Source of the DNA: Olsenella_K sp036454645
GTDB lineage: Bacteria; Actinomycetota; Coriobacteriia; Coriobacteriales; Atopobiaceae
Assembly: GCA_036454645.1 (NCBI GenBank)
Contig: JAZHSQ010000037.1
Span: 1 to 19,154 of the forward strand
Direction: 5' to 3'
Length of the DNA: 19,154 bases
How positions within the stretch are numbered: the first letter of the stretch is position 1; each line of letters opens with the position of its first letter. Below, one piece after another: positions 6,321 through 14,524 of the stretch. The notes under the pieces were generated by a model that was not told where the DNA came from, ran no database searches, and worked only from the letters and a program-made list of their open reading frames with translations. The translations under genes were made by a program, and so were the position numbers.

Positions 6321-7958
6321 ATGATGGACACCCCGATGTTCTGCTTCCAGTGCCAGGAGACCGCCGGCTGCAAGGGCTGCACCCGCGTCGGCGTCTGCGG
6401 CAAGACCCCCGAGGTCGCCGGCCTCCAGGACCTTCTCATCTACGTGACCAAGGGCACGTCTGCCGTCGCCTGCGCGCTGCGTGCCGCCGGCAAGCAGGTG
6501 CCGGTCGACGTCGACCGCATGGTCACCCTCAACCTCTTCACCACGATCACCAACGCCAACTTCGACGCCGAGGCCGTCACCGAGCGCATCGAGAAGACGC
6601 TCGCCCGCAACAAGGAGCTCGTCGAGACCCTCGGCAGCACCGAGGGCCTGCCCGCCGCCGCCCTCTGGCAGGGCGAGCGCGCCGTCTTCGCCGACAAGGC
6701 GCGCGAGGTCGGCATCCTCGCCACCGAGGACGAGGACGTCCGCTCCCTGCGCGAGCTGATCACCTACGGCCTCAAGGGCCTCTCTGCCTACACCTCGCAC
6801 GCCGACGCGCTGCTGGTCCGCGACCCCGAGATCGACGCCTTCCTCCAGAAGGCCCTCGCGGCGACGCTCGACGACTCCCTCACGGTGGACGACCTCGTGA
6901 AGCTGACCCTCGAGTGCGGCTCCTTGGGCGTCAAGGGCATGGCCCAGCTCGACGCCGCCAACACCAAGGCCTACGGCAACCCCGAGGTCACCGAGGTCGA
7001 GATTGGCGTGCGCAAGAACCCGGGCATCCTGGTCTCCGGCCATGACCTGCGCGACCTCGAGATGCTGCTTGAGCAGACCGCCGGCACCGGTGTGGACGTC
7101 TACACGCACTCCGAGATGCTTCCCGCCCACTACTACCCCGCGTTCAAGAAGTACCCGCACTTCGCCGGCAACTACGGCAACGCCTGGTGGAAGCAGACCG
7201 AGGAGTTCGAGAAGTTCCGCGGGCCGATCCTCATGACCACCAACTGCGTCGTGCCGCCCAAGGACAGCTACAAGGGCAGGCTCTGGACCACGGGCGCCGC
7301 GGGCTTCCCCGGCTGCGGGCACATCGACGCCGACGCCGAGGGCAACAAGGACTTCTCCGCTCTCATCGAGCAGGCCAAGTCCTGCCAGGCGCCCGAGGAG
7401 ATCGAGCAGGGCACGATCGTGGGCGGCTTCGCGCACGAGCAGGTCTTCGCCCTCGCCGACAAGGTGGTCGCCGCCGTCAAGTCCGGCGCCATCCGCAAGT
7501 TCGTGGTCATGGCCGGCTGCGACGGTCGCCACAAGACCCGCAGCTACTACACCGAGTTCGCCGAGAAGCTGCCGAAGGACGTCGTGATCCTCACCGCTGG
7601 CTGCGCCAAGTACCGCTACAACAAGCTCAACCTCGGTGACATCGACGGCATCCCCCGCGTCCTCGACGCCGGCCAGTGCAACGACTCCTACTCGCTCGCC
7701 CTCATCGCGCTCAAGCTCAAGGAGATCTTCGGCCTCGACGACGTCAACGACCTGCCGATCGCCTTCAACATCGCCTGGTACGAGCAGAAGGCCGTCATCG
7801 TCCTGCTGGCGCTGCTTTCGCTCGGCGTGAAGAACATCCACCTCGGGCCCACGCTCCCGGCGTTCCTGTCCCCGAACGTCACCAAGGTGCTGGTCGACAA
7901 CTTCGGCATCGGCGGCATCACCACGGTCGACGAGGACCTCAAGCTCCTCATCGGCTAG
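6321..7958 (+). CDS. hcp: Hydroxylamine reductase / hybrid cluster protein
   Basis: The 545-aa cytoplasmic Fe-S enzyme reduces hydroxylamine in vitro and is regarded as a high-affinity nitric oxide reductase protecting anaerobes from nitrosative stress. The N-terminal cluster motif is complete: C8-x2-C11-x8-C20-x5-C26 in FCFQCQETAGCKGCTRVGVC. All eight ligands of the hybrid 4Fe-2O-2S cluster, by comparison with the Desulfovibrio protein, can be located: H241 (SGHDL), E265 (HSEML), C309 (TTNCVVPP), C400 (AGCDGR), C428 (AGCAKYRY), C453 (AGQCNDSYS), E488 and K490 (WYEQK). AGGAG at 6311-6315 precedes two ATGs; 6324 is the other possible start. No hcr reductase gene follows, so the electron donor must be encoded elsewhere. 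The gene ends at a strong hairpin. Confidence 0.97.
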   Translation: MMDTPMFCFQCQETAGCKGCTRVGVCGKTPEVAGLQDLLIYVTKGTSAVACALRAAGKQVPVDVDRMVTLNLFTTITNANFDAEAVTERIEKTLARNKELVETLGSTEGLPAAALWQGERAVFADKAREVGILATEDEDVRSLRELITYGLKGLSAYTSHADALLVRDPEIDAFLQKALAATLDDSLTVDDLVKLTLECGSLGVKGMAQLDAANTKAYGNPEVTEVEIGVRKNPGILVSGHDLRDLEMLLEQTAGTGVDVYTHSEMLPAHYYPAFKKYPHFAGNYGNAWWKQTEEFEKFRGPILMTTNCVVPPKDSYKGRLWTTGAAGFPGCGHIDADAEGNKDFSALIEQAKSCQAPEEIEQGTIVGGFAHEQVFALADKVVAAVKSGAIRKFVVMAGCDGRHKTRSYYTEFAEKLPKDVVILTAGCAKYRYNKLNLGDIDGIPRVLDAGQCNDSYSLALIALKLKEIFGLDDVNDLPIAFNIAWYEQKAVIVLLALLSLGVKNIHLGPTLPAFLSPNVTKVLVDNFGIGGITTVDEDLKLLIG

Positions 7959-7988
7959 GAACCTGCGAGAATCCCCCTGCGATAAGGT

Positions 7989-8019
7989 CGCGAGGTCCCG
8001 AGCTTCTCGGGGCCTCGCG
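7989..8019. terminator. Hairpin terminator between convergent hcp and SPFH genes
   Basis: The 14-bp stem CGCGAGGTCCCGAG / CTCGGGGCCTCGCG has a CTT loop and a single T-G wobble. It lies 31 bp after the hcp stop and 63 bp from the SPFH stop. There is no T tract on either side, so it may act bidirectionally or mainly as an mRNA 3'-end stabiliser. Confidence 0.75.
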
Positions 8020-8081
8020 GCCGTTCGTCTGCCCTCCGGGGGGCAACGGGGCCGGCCCGTCCGGCGCCCGTCCCGCCCGGC

Positions 8082-9386
8082 CTATGGCCGCGGCCGGCCG
8101 CAGTCGCCGCAGAAGCGGCCTGAGTTCCGTGCGCCGCACGAGCAGGTCCAGGTGCCGCCTACGGCCTGGGGCCTGGGGCTTCCGCAGCTGCCGCAGAAGC
8201 GGCCTGAGTTCCGTGCGCCGCACGAGCAGGTCCAGGTGCCCGCGGCGTCCGCTGCCCCCGACGCACCCGGCGCCGCGCCGCCCGCGGCGGCCCCCTGCGC
8301 GCCCGCCGCTGTACCGTCCACCACCGCGCCCGCGCCGTTTCGCGGAGCGCCTGGCGCATCACCGCTCGCACCCATGCCGTAGAGCCCCCGCATGTCCATG
8401 CCGCCCAGGGCGTTCGCCATCCCCATGCCCATGAAGCCGACGGCCGCGCCCGCGCCGTTGGAGGCGGCCATGCGCATGGCGTCGGCCTGCGAGGCGGCGA
8501 GGTTCGCCGCCGCCATCGTGGGGTCCCTCATGACCGCGGCCTTCTGCAGCTCCTTGATTATGGCCTCGTCCTCGGGGGACGCTACGATCGAGTTCACGCC
8601 GAGTGCCGCCACCTCGATGCCGCGCGTCTGCCCCCAGGACTCCGAGAGCTCCGCGTTGAGCGCCTGGGCGAGCTCCCTGGTGTGCGCGGGCACCGCCGAG
8701 TAGCGCACGCCCATGGCCGAGACGCGCGCGAAAGCCGGTTGCAGGGCCGTGAGCAGCTCGCTCTTGAGCTGGGAGTCGATCCTGTCGCGCGTGAAGGCCT
8801 CCTCGACGTTGCCGCACACGTTCTTGTAGAACATGAGCGGGTCGACGATCCGGTACGAGTACTCGCCGTTGCAGCGCACGGAGATGTCCACGTCCAGACC
8901 GATGTTGTCGTCGACCACGCGGAAGGGCACCGGCGCCGCCGTCCCGTACTTGTTGCCAACGACCTCCTTGGCGTTGAGGAAGTAGACGCGCTGGTCCTTG
9001 CCCGCGTCGCCGCCGAACGTGAAGCGCGTGCCCACGCGCTCGAACGACGCCCGGACCCTCTCCCCGAGAGAGCCGCCCCCGCCGAAGAGCAGGCTCGGCT
9101 CCGTCGAGCTGTCGAACACGAATTCGCCCAGCTCGCCGCAGGCCTCGACCACGGCACCCTGCTCCACGACGATCATGTACTGCCCCTCGTTCACGGCGAT
9201 CACGGAGCCGTTCGAGATGACGTTGTGCTCGCCGCGGGTATTCGACGAGCGTCCCTGCGAGGACGTCCTCTTGCGCCCCTTGACGACGAGGGTGTCCGCG
9301 TCGAGCGAGTCGCAGTAGAAGTACTCGCGCCATGAGTCGGCGAGAACGCCGCCCGCGGCACCCATCCCAGCCCTCAGAAGCCCCAT
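8082..9386 (-). CDS. SPFH/band-7 domain protein with tandem C-terminal zinc ribbons
   Basis: 434 aa. Residues about 10-290 form an SPFH-type domain of the YdjI / 'virion core protein' class: GSVIAVNEGQYMIVVEQGAVV, RVYFLNAKEVVGNKYGTA, PVPFRVVDDNIGLDVDISVRCNGEYSYRIVDP, then a helical region ending in QTRGIEVAALGVNSI and EDEAIIKELQKAA. An Ala/Gly/Met-rich linker follows, then two copies of GTWTCSCGARNSGRFCG with a second CxxCG pair, each a four-Cys zinc ribbon. There is no TM segment, so it is probably peripheral or cytosolic and oligomeric. GAGGAAGGGG precedes the ATG at 9386; an upstream in-frame start (9482) is rejected. Such proteins often occur near other zinc-ribbon genes, and a DUF4428 gene lies 4.3 kb away. 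The function is unknown. Confidence 0.85.
   Translation of the reverse strand: MGLLRAGMGAAGGVLADSWREYFYCDSLDADTLVVKGRKRTSSQGRSSNTRGEHNVISNGSVIAVNEGQYMIVVEQGAVVEACGELGEFVFDSSTEPSLLFGGGGSLGERVRASFERVGTRFTFGGDAGKDQRVYFLNAKEVVGNKYGTAAPVPFRVVDDNIGLDVDISVRCNGEYSYRIVDPLMFYKNVCGNVEEAFTRDRIDSQLKSELLTALQPAFARVSAMGVRYSAVPAHTRELAQALNAELSESWGQTRGIEVAALGVNSIVASPEDEAIIKELQKAAVMRDPTMAAANLAASQADAMRMAASNGAGAAVGFMGMGMANALGGMDMRGLYGMGASGDAPGAPRNGAGAVVDGTAAGAQGAAAGGAAPGASGAADAAGTWTCSCGARNSGRFCGSCGSPRPQAVGGTWTCSCGARNSGRFCGDCGRPRP
8106..8240. repeat. 51-bp exact direct repeat encoding the duplicated zinc ribbon
   Basis: Positions 8106-8156 and 8190-8240 are identical over 51 bp, with an offset of 84 bp (28 codons). 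The identity extends to wobble positions, so it reflects recent duplication rather than protein-level convergence alone. Confidence 0.9.
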
Positions 9387-9534
9387 GGTCCACGCCCCTT
9401 CCTCGACATGCCTCCGGGCGCATCCGCCCTCGGCACCAGGGTGATTCGCGGGGCCCGTCGACGGAACCACCGAGCGTCCCAAAACGTCCGTCGAACGTTG
9501 GCCGCGCGACCCAAAGGGGACGAGCCCGCGCGGC

Positions 9535-9540
9535 TAGAAT
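9535..9540 (+). promoter_or_regulatory. Possible -10 box for the sensor-kinase operon
   Basis: TAGAAT (5 of 6 to TATAAT) lies 45 bp upstream of the GTG start at 9586. No clear -35 is visible at 16-18 bp. A short inverted repeat, AACGT-N7-ACGTT, lies just upstream at about 9484-9500 and could be a regulator site. Confidence 0.35.
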
Positions 9541-9585
9541 GGACGTGTTGGTCGCCGTTGGGGACGCGAGCGAGGGGGCACCCGC

Positions 9586-11418
9586 GTGGGCAGGTCTGAC
9601 GACACGCTCGTGCGAAGGGTCGTCGCCGGCGCGTGCGCCGGAGGAGCCCTCCTGTGCCTGGCCCTTCTCGCCATGCAGGCGTTCGGCAGCATGCCCGCCC
9701 CCGAGCCGGGCGGCACCAGGTTCCTGGACGGTTCGTCCCTGCGGCCGTCGGGCTCCTACAGCGTGGTCCCCTCCTCCACCTCGGGGCTCATGATCCTCGC
9801 GGCTCCGGCGGCGGCGCTCTGGGGATTCTCGGTCCACGTGCGGTGCTCGGACGCGCGGATTCGCCACTGCCTCAAGGGCGTGGCGCTGCTCGTTGGCCTG
9901 TGGATGCTCGACGTGCTCGTCAAATACCGCTGTCCCGTCGACGACCCGCGGCTCATCGCCTTCCTCTGGTACCTCTACTACGTGCCCATGACGTTCGTCC
10001 CGCTGCTCTGCCTGCTGTGCGCCCTGCGCGCGTCCGCGCTGGACGCGAGGCCGTGGGCGCCCCTCCTGAGGCGCGCCGCCTGCGCGGCGAGCGCCGCGAT
10101 CGTCGCGCTGGTGCTCACCAACACCCTCCACCTGCAGGTCTTCTCGTTCGACGTCTCGAGGCCGGACTGGCAGGGGGCCTACGCCTACAACTGGGGCTAC
10201 TGGCTCGCGGTCGCGGTCTATGCGGCGGAGTACCTGGGCTTCTTCGCCCTCCTCCTCGCCGCGTCGCGCCGGAGGCTGCGCGGCGCCATCGCGCTCCTCG
10301 CCGTGGCGGCCGTCCCCTTCGGCGCCTACTGCCTCATGTACGCCCTGCGCCACGGGCCTGCCGTCAACACGAACTTCTCCCTCAACTACTGCCTGGTGGT
10401 GGTTCTGCTCCTGGAGCTCGCGCTGGACTTCGGGCTCCTGCCCTCGTACGCGTGGTACGGCGAGGCGTTCTCGCGCCTGCCCCTCGACCTCAAGGTCGTC
10501 TCGCGCGACGGCTTGGTCGCCTTCGCCACCGACTCGGCCGCCCCGGCGCCCTCCGGCGCCCTCGACCTCGCGCTGCGGGTCGCGCGCTCGCAGACGCCGG
10601 GGCAGGCCACGAGGTTTCGGACCTCCGCCGTCCCCCACGTGCTCTTCAAGGCCTACGGGGTGAGCGGCGGGACGGCGCTGCTCGCCGAGGACGTGGCGCC
10701 CCTGGACGAGAGGCGCCGCGTGCTCACCGAGCGGCAGGACCGCCTGCGGAGGAGCAACGAGGTGCTTCGCCACGAGAGCGGCCTGCGCCGCGAGCTGTGG
10801 CGCCTCGAGAGCGAGAAGAGCCTGCTCATGGGCATCGAGGCCTCCATCGCGGACAAGGTCGGCCGGATGCGCGGGCTCCTCGCCGCGCTGCCGAGGGGGA
10901 GCGGGGCGGACGATCGCGCACGCAGGCGCGACATGCTCACCGAGGCAAAGCTCCTCGTCGCCTACTGCAAGAGAAAGGGCGCGCTCGTCCTCTCCGAGAG
11001 GAGCGACCCCGCGTTCGACCGCGACCGCCTGCAGCTCGTCTTCAACGAGACGGTCTCCGACCTGCGCTCGATCGGCGTCGACTGCGCGGCGGCGGTGAGC
11101 CTGGAGGGCGAGCTGCCGGCCGCCGTGGTGAGCGTGCTCTACGACTGCCTGTACGACGTGGCCTCGGCCGCCCTCTTCGCCTCCGACCCCATCCTCATGC
11201 TCTGCGTGGTCGAGGGCGAGCAGGACGTGGTGCTGCGCGCGGCGCTCGACTCGACGCGGATGGACGCGGCGCGCCTGGAGGCCGCCGCGTCGAGCCTGCG
11301 AGAGGACCTGGCAGGCTCCCGGGGCGAGCTCTCGCTCGAGCTGTCCCCGACCTCGCTCAACGCAGCGGTCCGCATCCGCGTGGACGGCGTCGTGCGCCAG
11401 GGGGGTGGGGAGTCGTGA
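9586..11418 (+). CDS. Multi-TM sensor protein with degenerate kinase-like C-terminus
   Basis: 610 aa. The N-terminal half has about eight hydrophobic segments (near 12-32, 66-84, 97-113, 123-147, 164-182, 203-226, 233-254, 266-284), resembling the 7TM sensor module found on Coriobacteriia and Firmicutes histidine kinases. Residues 300-370 look like a small intracellular domain, 372-430 a coiled/helical DHp-like stretch, and 480-605 a degraded ATPase-like domain. I see no H-box histidine in the helical stretch and no N-box: the matching segment reads VLYDCLYDVASAALFA, and no GxG lid is evident. It is therefore likely a pseudokinase sensor working with the next gene, with which it overlaps (GTGA at 11415-11418). 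The start is GTG at 9586, with GAGGGGG 7 nt upstream. Confidence 0.75.
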   Translation: MGRSDDTLVRRVVAGACAGGALLCLALLAMQAFGSMPAPEPGGTRFLDGSSLRPSGSYSVVPSSTSGLMILAAPAAALWGFSVHVRCSDARIRHCLKGVALLVGLWMLDVLVKYRCPVDDPRLIAFLWYLYYVPMTFVPLLCLLCALRASALDARPWAPLLRRAACAASAAIVALVLTNTLHLQVFSFDVSRPDWQGAYAYNWGYWLAVAVYAAEYLGFFALLLAASRRRLRGAIALLAVAAVPFGAYCLMYALRHGPAVNTNFSLNYCLVVVLLLELALDFGLLPSYAWYGEAFSRLPLDLKVVSRDGLVAFATDSAAPAPSGALDLALRVARSQTPGQATRFRTSAVPHVLFKAYGVSGGTALLAEDVAPLDERRRVLTERQDRLRRSNEVLRHESGLRRELWRLESEKSLLMGIEASIADKVGRMRGLLAALPRGSGADDRARRRDMLTEAKLLVAYCKRKGALVLSERSDPAFDRDRLQLVFNETVSDLRSIGVDCAAAVSLEGELPAAVVSVLYDCLYDVASAALFASDPILMLCVVEGEQDVVLRAALDSTRMDAARLEAAASSLREDLAGSRGELSLELSPTSLNAAVRIRVDGVVRQGGGES

Positions 11419-12920
11419 GCCACCTCTTCTCGATGAGGGCGTCGACCCTGATCGCGATCTGCGGGGTCACCTACCTCCTCGCCGCCGGGCAGAGCGTCCA
11501 CGCGTGCTTCGCCTCGACGCGACGGGGTGGCGGCCCGCGCCGGCTCCGCGTCTGGTACGAGGCCATGGTCTCCGTCCACCTGCTGCTCGCCTGCGCCGTG
11601 TCGAGCTCGGCCATGGAGAACCAGGGGGTCATCCTCCTGTGGCTGCACCCCGTGGTCCTCCGGGTGGAGTCGCTGCTCTGGGCGAACGCCCTCGCCGCCG
11701 CGCTGGGGGGCGCCCTGGCCGTCCGCCTGCGTCGCCCCTGGATGGCGGCCGAGGTGGCGCTCATCGCCTGCTGCACGCCGCCCGTCGTAGAGGCCCTGGG
11801 GGAGGGCTCCTCGCTGCTCCTGATCGCGGACGCCTCCCTCTTCGCCGCGCGCGTCCCGGCGACGCTGGCGCTCGACGTCCGCGAGAGCAGGGCCTCGGTC
11901 TCGCGCCTCTCGCTCGTCGACGCCCTGGACGCCCTGCCCGAGGGCGTGATGTGGACGAACGAGGACTACGACGTGCTCTTCATGAACGACGCCATGCGCG
12001 CGAGCCTGACGAGCCTGGGGCTGTCGACGGACCTCGCGGACGCGCGCGGGCTGTGGGAGAGGCTCGAGGCGCGGGCCCGCGAGGCCATGGGCGACGGGCT
12101 GCTCGTCGACGTGGGCGGCGGCAGGACCTGCCTCTTCGTGCGCGACAGGGCGCGGCTGCGCGGGACGCCCTGCGAGCGCGTGATGGCGCTCGACGTGAGC
12201 GAGGAGGCGGCGACCAACGCGCGGCTCGAGAGCCTCAACCGGCTCCTGGAGGCCGCGAACGAGGAGCTGCGCGCGTCGATGCTCCAGGTGCGGAGGGTTG
12301 CCGAGGCCGAGGCGATAATGCGTATGAGGGCCCGCGTCCACGACACCATCGGCGCGCGGCTCTCGATACTCCACCGCTTCCTGGAGGACGACCGCGACGA
12401 CCCGGAGGCGCTCGAGCGGATCTGCGGGCTCCTCAATGGGATCGTGGACGACCTCGCCGAGACGGACCCGCCCGCCGCGAGCGCCGGCCTGGAGTCAATC
12501 CGCATCGCTTTCTCGCTCGTGGGCGTGGACGTCCGGGTGACGGGCGAGCTCCCGGCGGACGAGGAGGTGGCGCGGGCGTTCGCCGAGATAGCCCTCGAGG
12601 CGGTGACCAACGCCGCGAAGCACTCCCAGGCGCGGCGCGTGGACGTGAGGGTCTGCCGCGGGCCTGGCGGCGCGGCGTCGCTGAGCGTGACGAACGACGG
12701 CTGCGCGCCTGGAGACTTCGTCGAGGGGACGGGGATTCCCGGCATGCGGCGGGCGGCTGCCGCCGTGGGCGCCTCGTTCGCCGTGAGGGGCGGCCCGCCC
12801 TTCTCCGTCGAGGTCGTGCTGCCGGCCGGGGCGGCGCCCGCGGCCGGGACGGGCCGGCCGCCCACGGCCGGGACGGGCGCGACCGCCCGGGAGGCCCACG
12901 ACGAGAGGGGGCAGGCATGA
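11415..12920 (+). CDS. NarL-type sensor histidine kinase (HisKA_3 / HATPase_c)
   Basis: 501 aa, starting at the GTG that overlaps the previous stop. Residues 1-155 have about five or six hydrophobic segments (8-27, 50-65, 70-84, 88-104, 112-125, 134-148). Residues about 165-262 fit a PAS-like fold (LDALPEGVMWTNEDYDVLFMNDAM), followed by a helix, then the phosphoacceptor region RARVHDTIGARLSILHRFL with H309. The ATP-binding domain has an N-box EIALEAVTNAAKH (N399), SVTNDGCAPGDF (D428-G429) and EGTGIPGMRRAAAAVGA (G438-G440). These are the complete hallmarks of the NarX/DesK-type kinase family. The C-terminal 35 residues (AGTGRPPTAGTGATAREAHD) are a low-complexity tail. It is coupled by ATGA overlap to the response regulator, its probable partner. 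Confidence 0.93.
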   Translation: MSHLFSMRASTLIAICGVTYLLAAGQSVHACFASTRRGGGPRRLRVWYEAMVSVHLLLACAVSSSAMENQGVILLWLHPVVLRVESLLWANALAAALGGALAVRLRRPWMAAEVALIACCTPPVVEALGEGSSLLLIADASLFAARVPATLALDVRESRASVSRLSLVDALDALPEGVMWTNEDYDVLFMNDAMRASLTSLGLSTDLADARGLWERLEARAREAMGDGLLVDVGGGRTCLFVRDRARLRGTPCERVMALDVSEEAATNARLESLNRLLEAANEELRASMLQVRRVAEAEAIMRMRARVHDTIGARLSILHRFLEDDRDDPEALERICGLLNGIVDDLAETDPPAASAGLESIRIAFSLVGVDVRVTGELPADEEVARAFAEIALEAVTNAAKHSQARRVDVRVCRGPGGAASLSVTNDGCAPGDFVEGTGIPGMRRAAAAVGASFAVRGGPPFSVEVVLPAGAAPAAGTGRPPTAGTGATAREAHDERGQA

Positions 12921-13546
12921 TTCGCATCGTGCTCGTGGAGGACCAGACGATGCTCCGGGACTCGCTCGCCTGTACCATCAACGCGCAGCAGGACATGGAG
13001 GTCGTGGCCTCCCTCGCCGACGCCGCAGACGCGCTCGAGGCGACGCGCCGCACCGGGGCCGCCTGCGCGCTTCTCGACGTGTGCACCGAGAACGACTCGA
13101 GCGGCATCGTCGCCGCACGCCTCATCAAGGAGGCACTGCCCGACGTCCGCGTGGTCATCATGACCGGGCTCCCCGAGATAACCTTCGTGGACCGCGCCCG
13201 GGAGGCGGGCGTCGACAGCTTCGTCTACAAGAACGTGGGGACGGGCGAGCTCCTCGGCATCATCCGCTCGACCATGGAGGGCTACTCGACCTTCCCCCTC
13301 TCCAGGCAGCGCATCATCCCCGACGGCGTGGAGCTCTCCCAGGTGGAGATAGACATCCTGCGCCTGGTGTGCGAGTCAAAGACGAGAAGGGAGATAGCCG
13401 CTGAGCTCTACCTCAGCGAAGGCACGGTCAAGCGGCACATCTCCGAGATCCTCCTCAAGACCGGCTACGACAACATCCTGCGCCTGGCGGTGCACGCCGT
13501 CTCGAACGGGCTCATCGTCCCCGGGATGGGCCGCCGGGACGAGTGA
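12917..13546 (+). CDS. LuxR/NarL-type response regulator
   Basis: 209 aa. The receiver domain (1-120) has acidic residues ED at 8-9, phosphoacceptor D54 (ALLDVC), T83 (IMTG) and K105 (VYKN), all the expected positions. The DNA-binding domain (about 137-185) reads LSQVEIDILRLVCESKTRREIAAELYLSEGTVKRHISEIL (quoted in two halves: LSQVEIDILRLVCESKTRRE and IAAELYLSEGTVKRHISEIL), a classic four-helix GerE/LuxR HTH. The ATG at 12917 overlaps the kinase stop, and GAGGGGGCAGGC provides the ribosome site. Its target genes are unknown; the neighbouring sensor operon, DUF4428-lipoprotein pair or ABC operon are candidates. Transcription ends at the hairpin at 13618-13644. Confidence 0.95.
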   Translation: MIRIVLVEDQTMLRDSLACTINAQQDMEVVASLADAADALEATRRTGAACALLDVCTENDSSGIVAARLIKEALPDVRVVIMTGLPEITFVDRAREAGVDSFVYKNVGTGELLGIIRSTMEGYSTFPLSRQRIIPDGVELSQVEIDILRLVCESKTRREIAAELYLSEGTVKRHISEILLKTGYDNILRLAVHAVSNGLIVPGMGRRDE

Positions 13547-13617
13547 GGCGGCGGCCCCGTCGCCAAGGTCCCTTCCGTCGTCTCGCCGAAGAACCGGCGT
13601 TTGGACGTCGTGTCATG

Positions 13618-13644
13618 CCCCGCGGCCTCGGATGGGCCGCGGGG
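13618..13644 (+). terminator. Terminator after the response regulator gene
   Basis: A perfect 10-bp stem, CCCCGCGGCC / GGCCGCGGGG, has a 7-nt TCGGATG loop and is followed by TACTTCTG. It lies 71 bp after the stop codon and separates the two-component operon from the DUF4428 gene. Confidence 0.75.
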
Positions 13645-13735
13645 TACTTCTGTGCGGGCCGGTCGCACGACACAATCTGAGGTGAAGGGTACCGGAGGAC
13701 GCGAGCGACCGCGAGGGCGGAGAGGAGAGTCGACC

Positions 13736-14470
13736 ATGGGACTGTTCGGGAAGATGTTCGAGAAGAAGACCTGCAGCATCTGCGGTGGGGAAATCGGGCT
13801 TCTCGGCAACCGCAAGCTCGAGGACGGCAACCTCTGCAAGGAGTGCGCCAGGAAGCTCTCCCCGTTCTTTGGCGACAGGCGCCGCTCGACGGTCGATCAG
13901 ATCCGCGAGCAGCTCGACTGGCGCGAGGCGAACAGGGAGCGCGTGTCCGCCTTCAACGTCACGCGCACGCTGGGCTGCGACACCAAGGTGCTCCTGGATG
14001 AGGACGCGGGGCGCTTCCTGGTGACCCCGACCTCGCGCTGGCGGGAGGCCAACCCCGACGTGCTGGACTTCTCACAGGTCACGGGCTGCGACACCGAGAC
14101 GCGCGAGACCCGCAGCGAGCTGCACTGGAAGGACAAGGACGGCGAGGAGCACAGCTACGAGCCGCCCCGCTACGACGTCGACTACGACGTATACGTGACC
14201 ATACACGTGAACGTGCCCTACTTCGACTCCATCACGTTCAAGGTGAACGACTGCCGGATTGAGGAGCGCGACTCGGTGGAGTTCCGCGAGGCGGAGCGGC
14301 AGGCGGGAGAGATCCGCGACGCCCTCACGCGGCTGCGCGAGTCCGAGCGCGAGAGGGTCGCCGCGGCCTCGGCGCCGAAGGTGGCACGAACCTGCCCGTT
14401 CTGTGGCGCGACGACCATTCCGGACGCCAACGGCCGCTGTGAGTACTGCGGCGGTGCGATGGGCGCGTAG
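13736..14470 (+). CDS. DUF4428 domain protein with N- and C-terminal zinc-binding motifs
   Basis: 244 aa, no TM segments. The N-terminus TCSICGGEIGLLGNRKLEDG followed by NLCKECARKLSP is the DUF4428 domain (C13, C16, C34, C37). The middle (about 60-190) is a mixed beta-rich domain with RVSAFNVTRTLGCDTKVLLDED and YDVDYDVYVTIHVNVPYFDSI. Next is a charged helix (about 178-212), and the end is a second zinc ribbon, CPFCGATTIPDANGRCEYCGG (C220, C223, C235, C238), quoted here as its two CxxCG pairs. The function is unknown; DUF4428 proteins in Gram-positives are often found with SPFH or PH-domain zinc-ribbon proteins. GGAGAGGAG precedes the ATG at 13736. The lipoprotein gene follows 54 bp later and is probably co-transcribed. 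Confidence 0.85.
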   Translation: MGLFGKMFEKKTCSICGGEIGLLGNRKLEDGNLCKECARKLSPFFGDRRRSTVDQIREQLDWREANRERVSAFNVTRTLGCDTKVLLDEDAGRFLVTPTSRWREANPDVLDFSQVTGCDTETRETRSELHWKDKDGEEHSYEPPRYDVDYDVYVTIHVNVPYFDSITFKVNDCRIEERDSVEFREAERQAGEIRDALTRLRESERERVAAASAPKVARTCPFCGATTIPDANGRCEYCGGAMGA

Positions 14471-14524
14471 GGGTCCGGCTTGGGGTTCTTTGGGCAAGGT
14501 GCCGTTGGGAGCAGGAGGGAAGTG

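Noticed and set aside
6291..7841. 516-codon - strand frame opposite hcp
   Set aside because: Valine/Leu/Gly/Glu/Asp-rich translation without a fold; hcp on the other strand has every ligand residue.
8359..10773. 804-codon - strand frame over the SPFH and sensor genes
   Set aside because: Arg/Gly/Pro-rich composition, no domain, and it crosses real genes on both strands.
9633..11414. Upstream in-frame extension of the histidine kinase (ORF open from 9633)
   Set aside because: This part is the shadow of the multi-TM gene in another frame; the kinase begins at the GTG at 11415, overlapping the previous stop.
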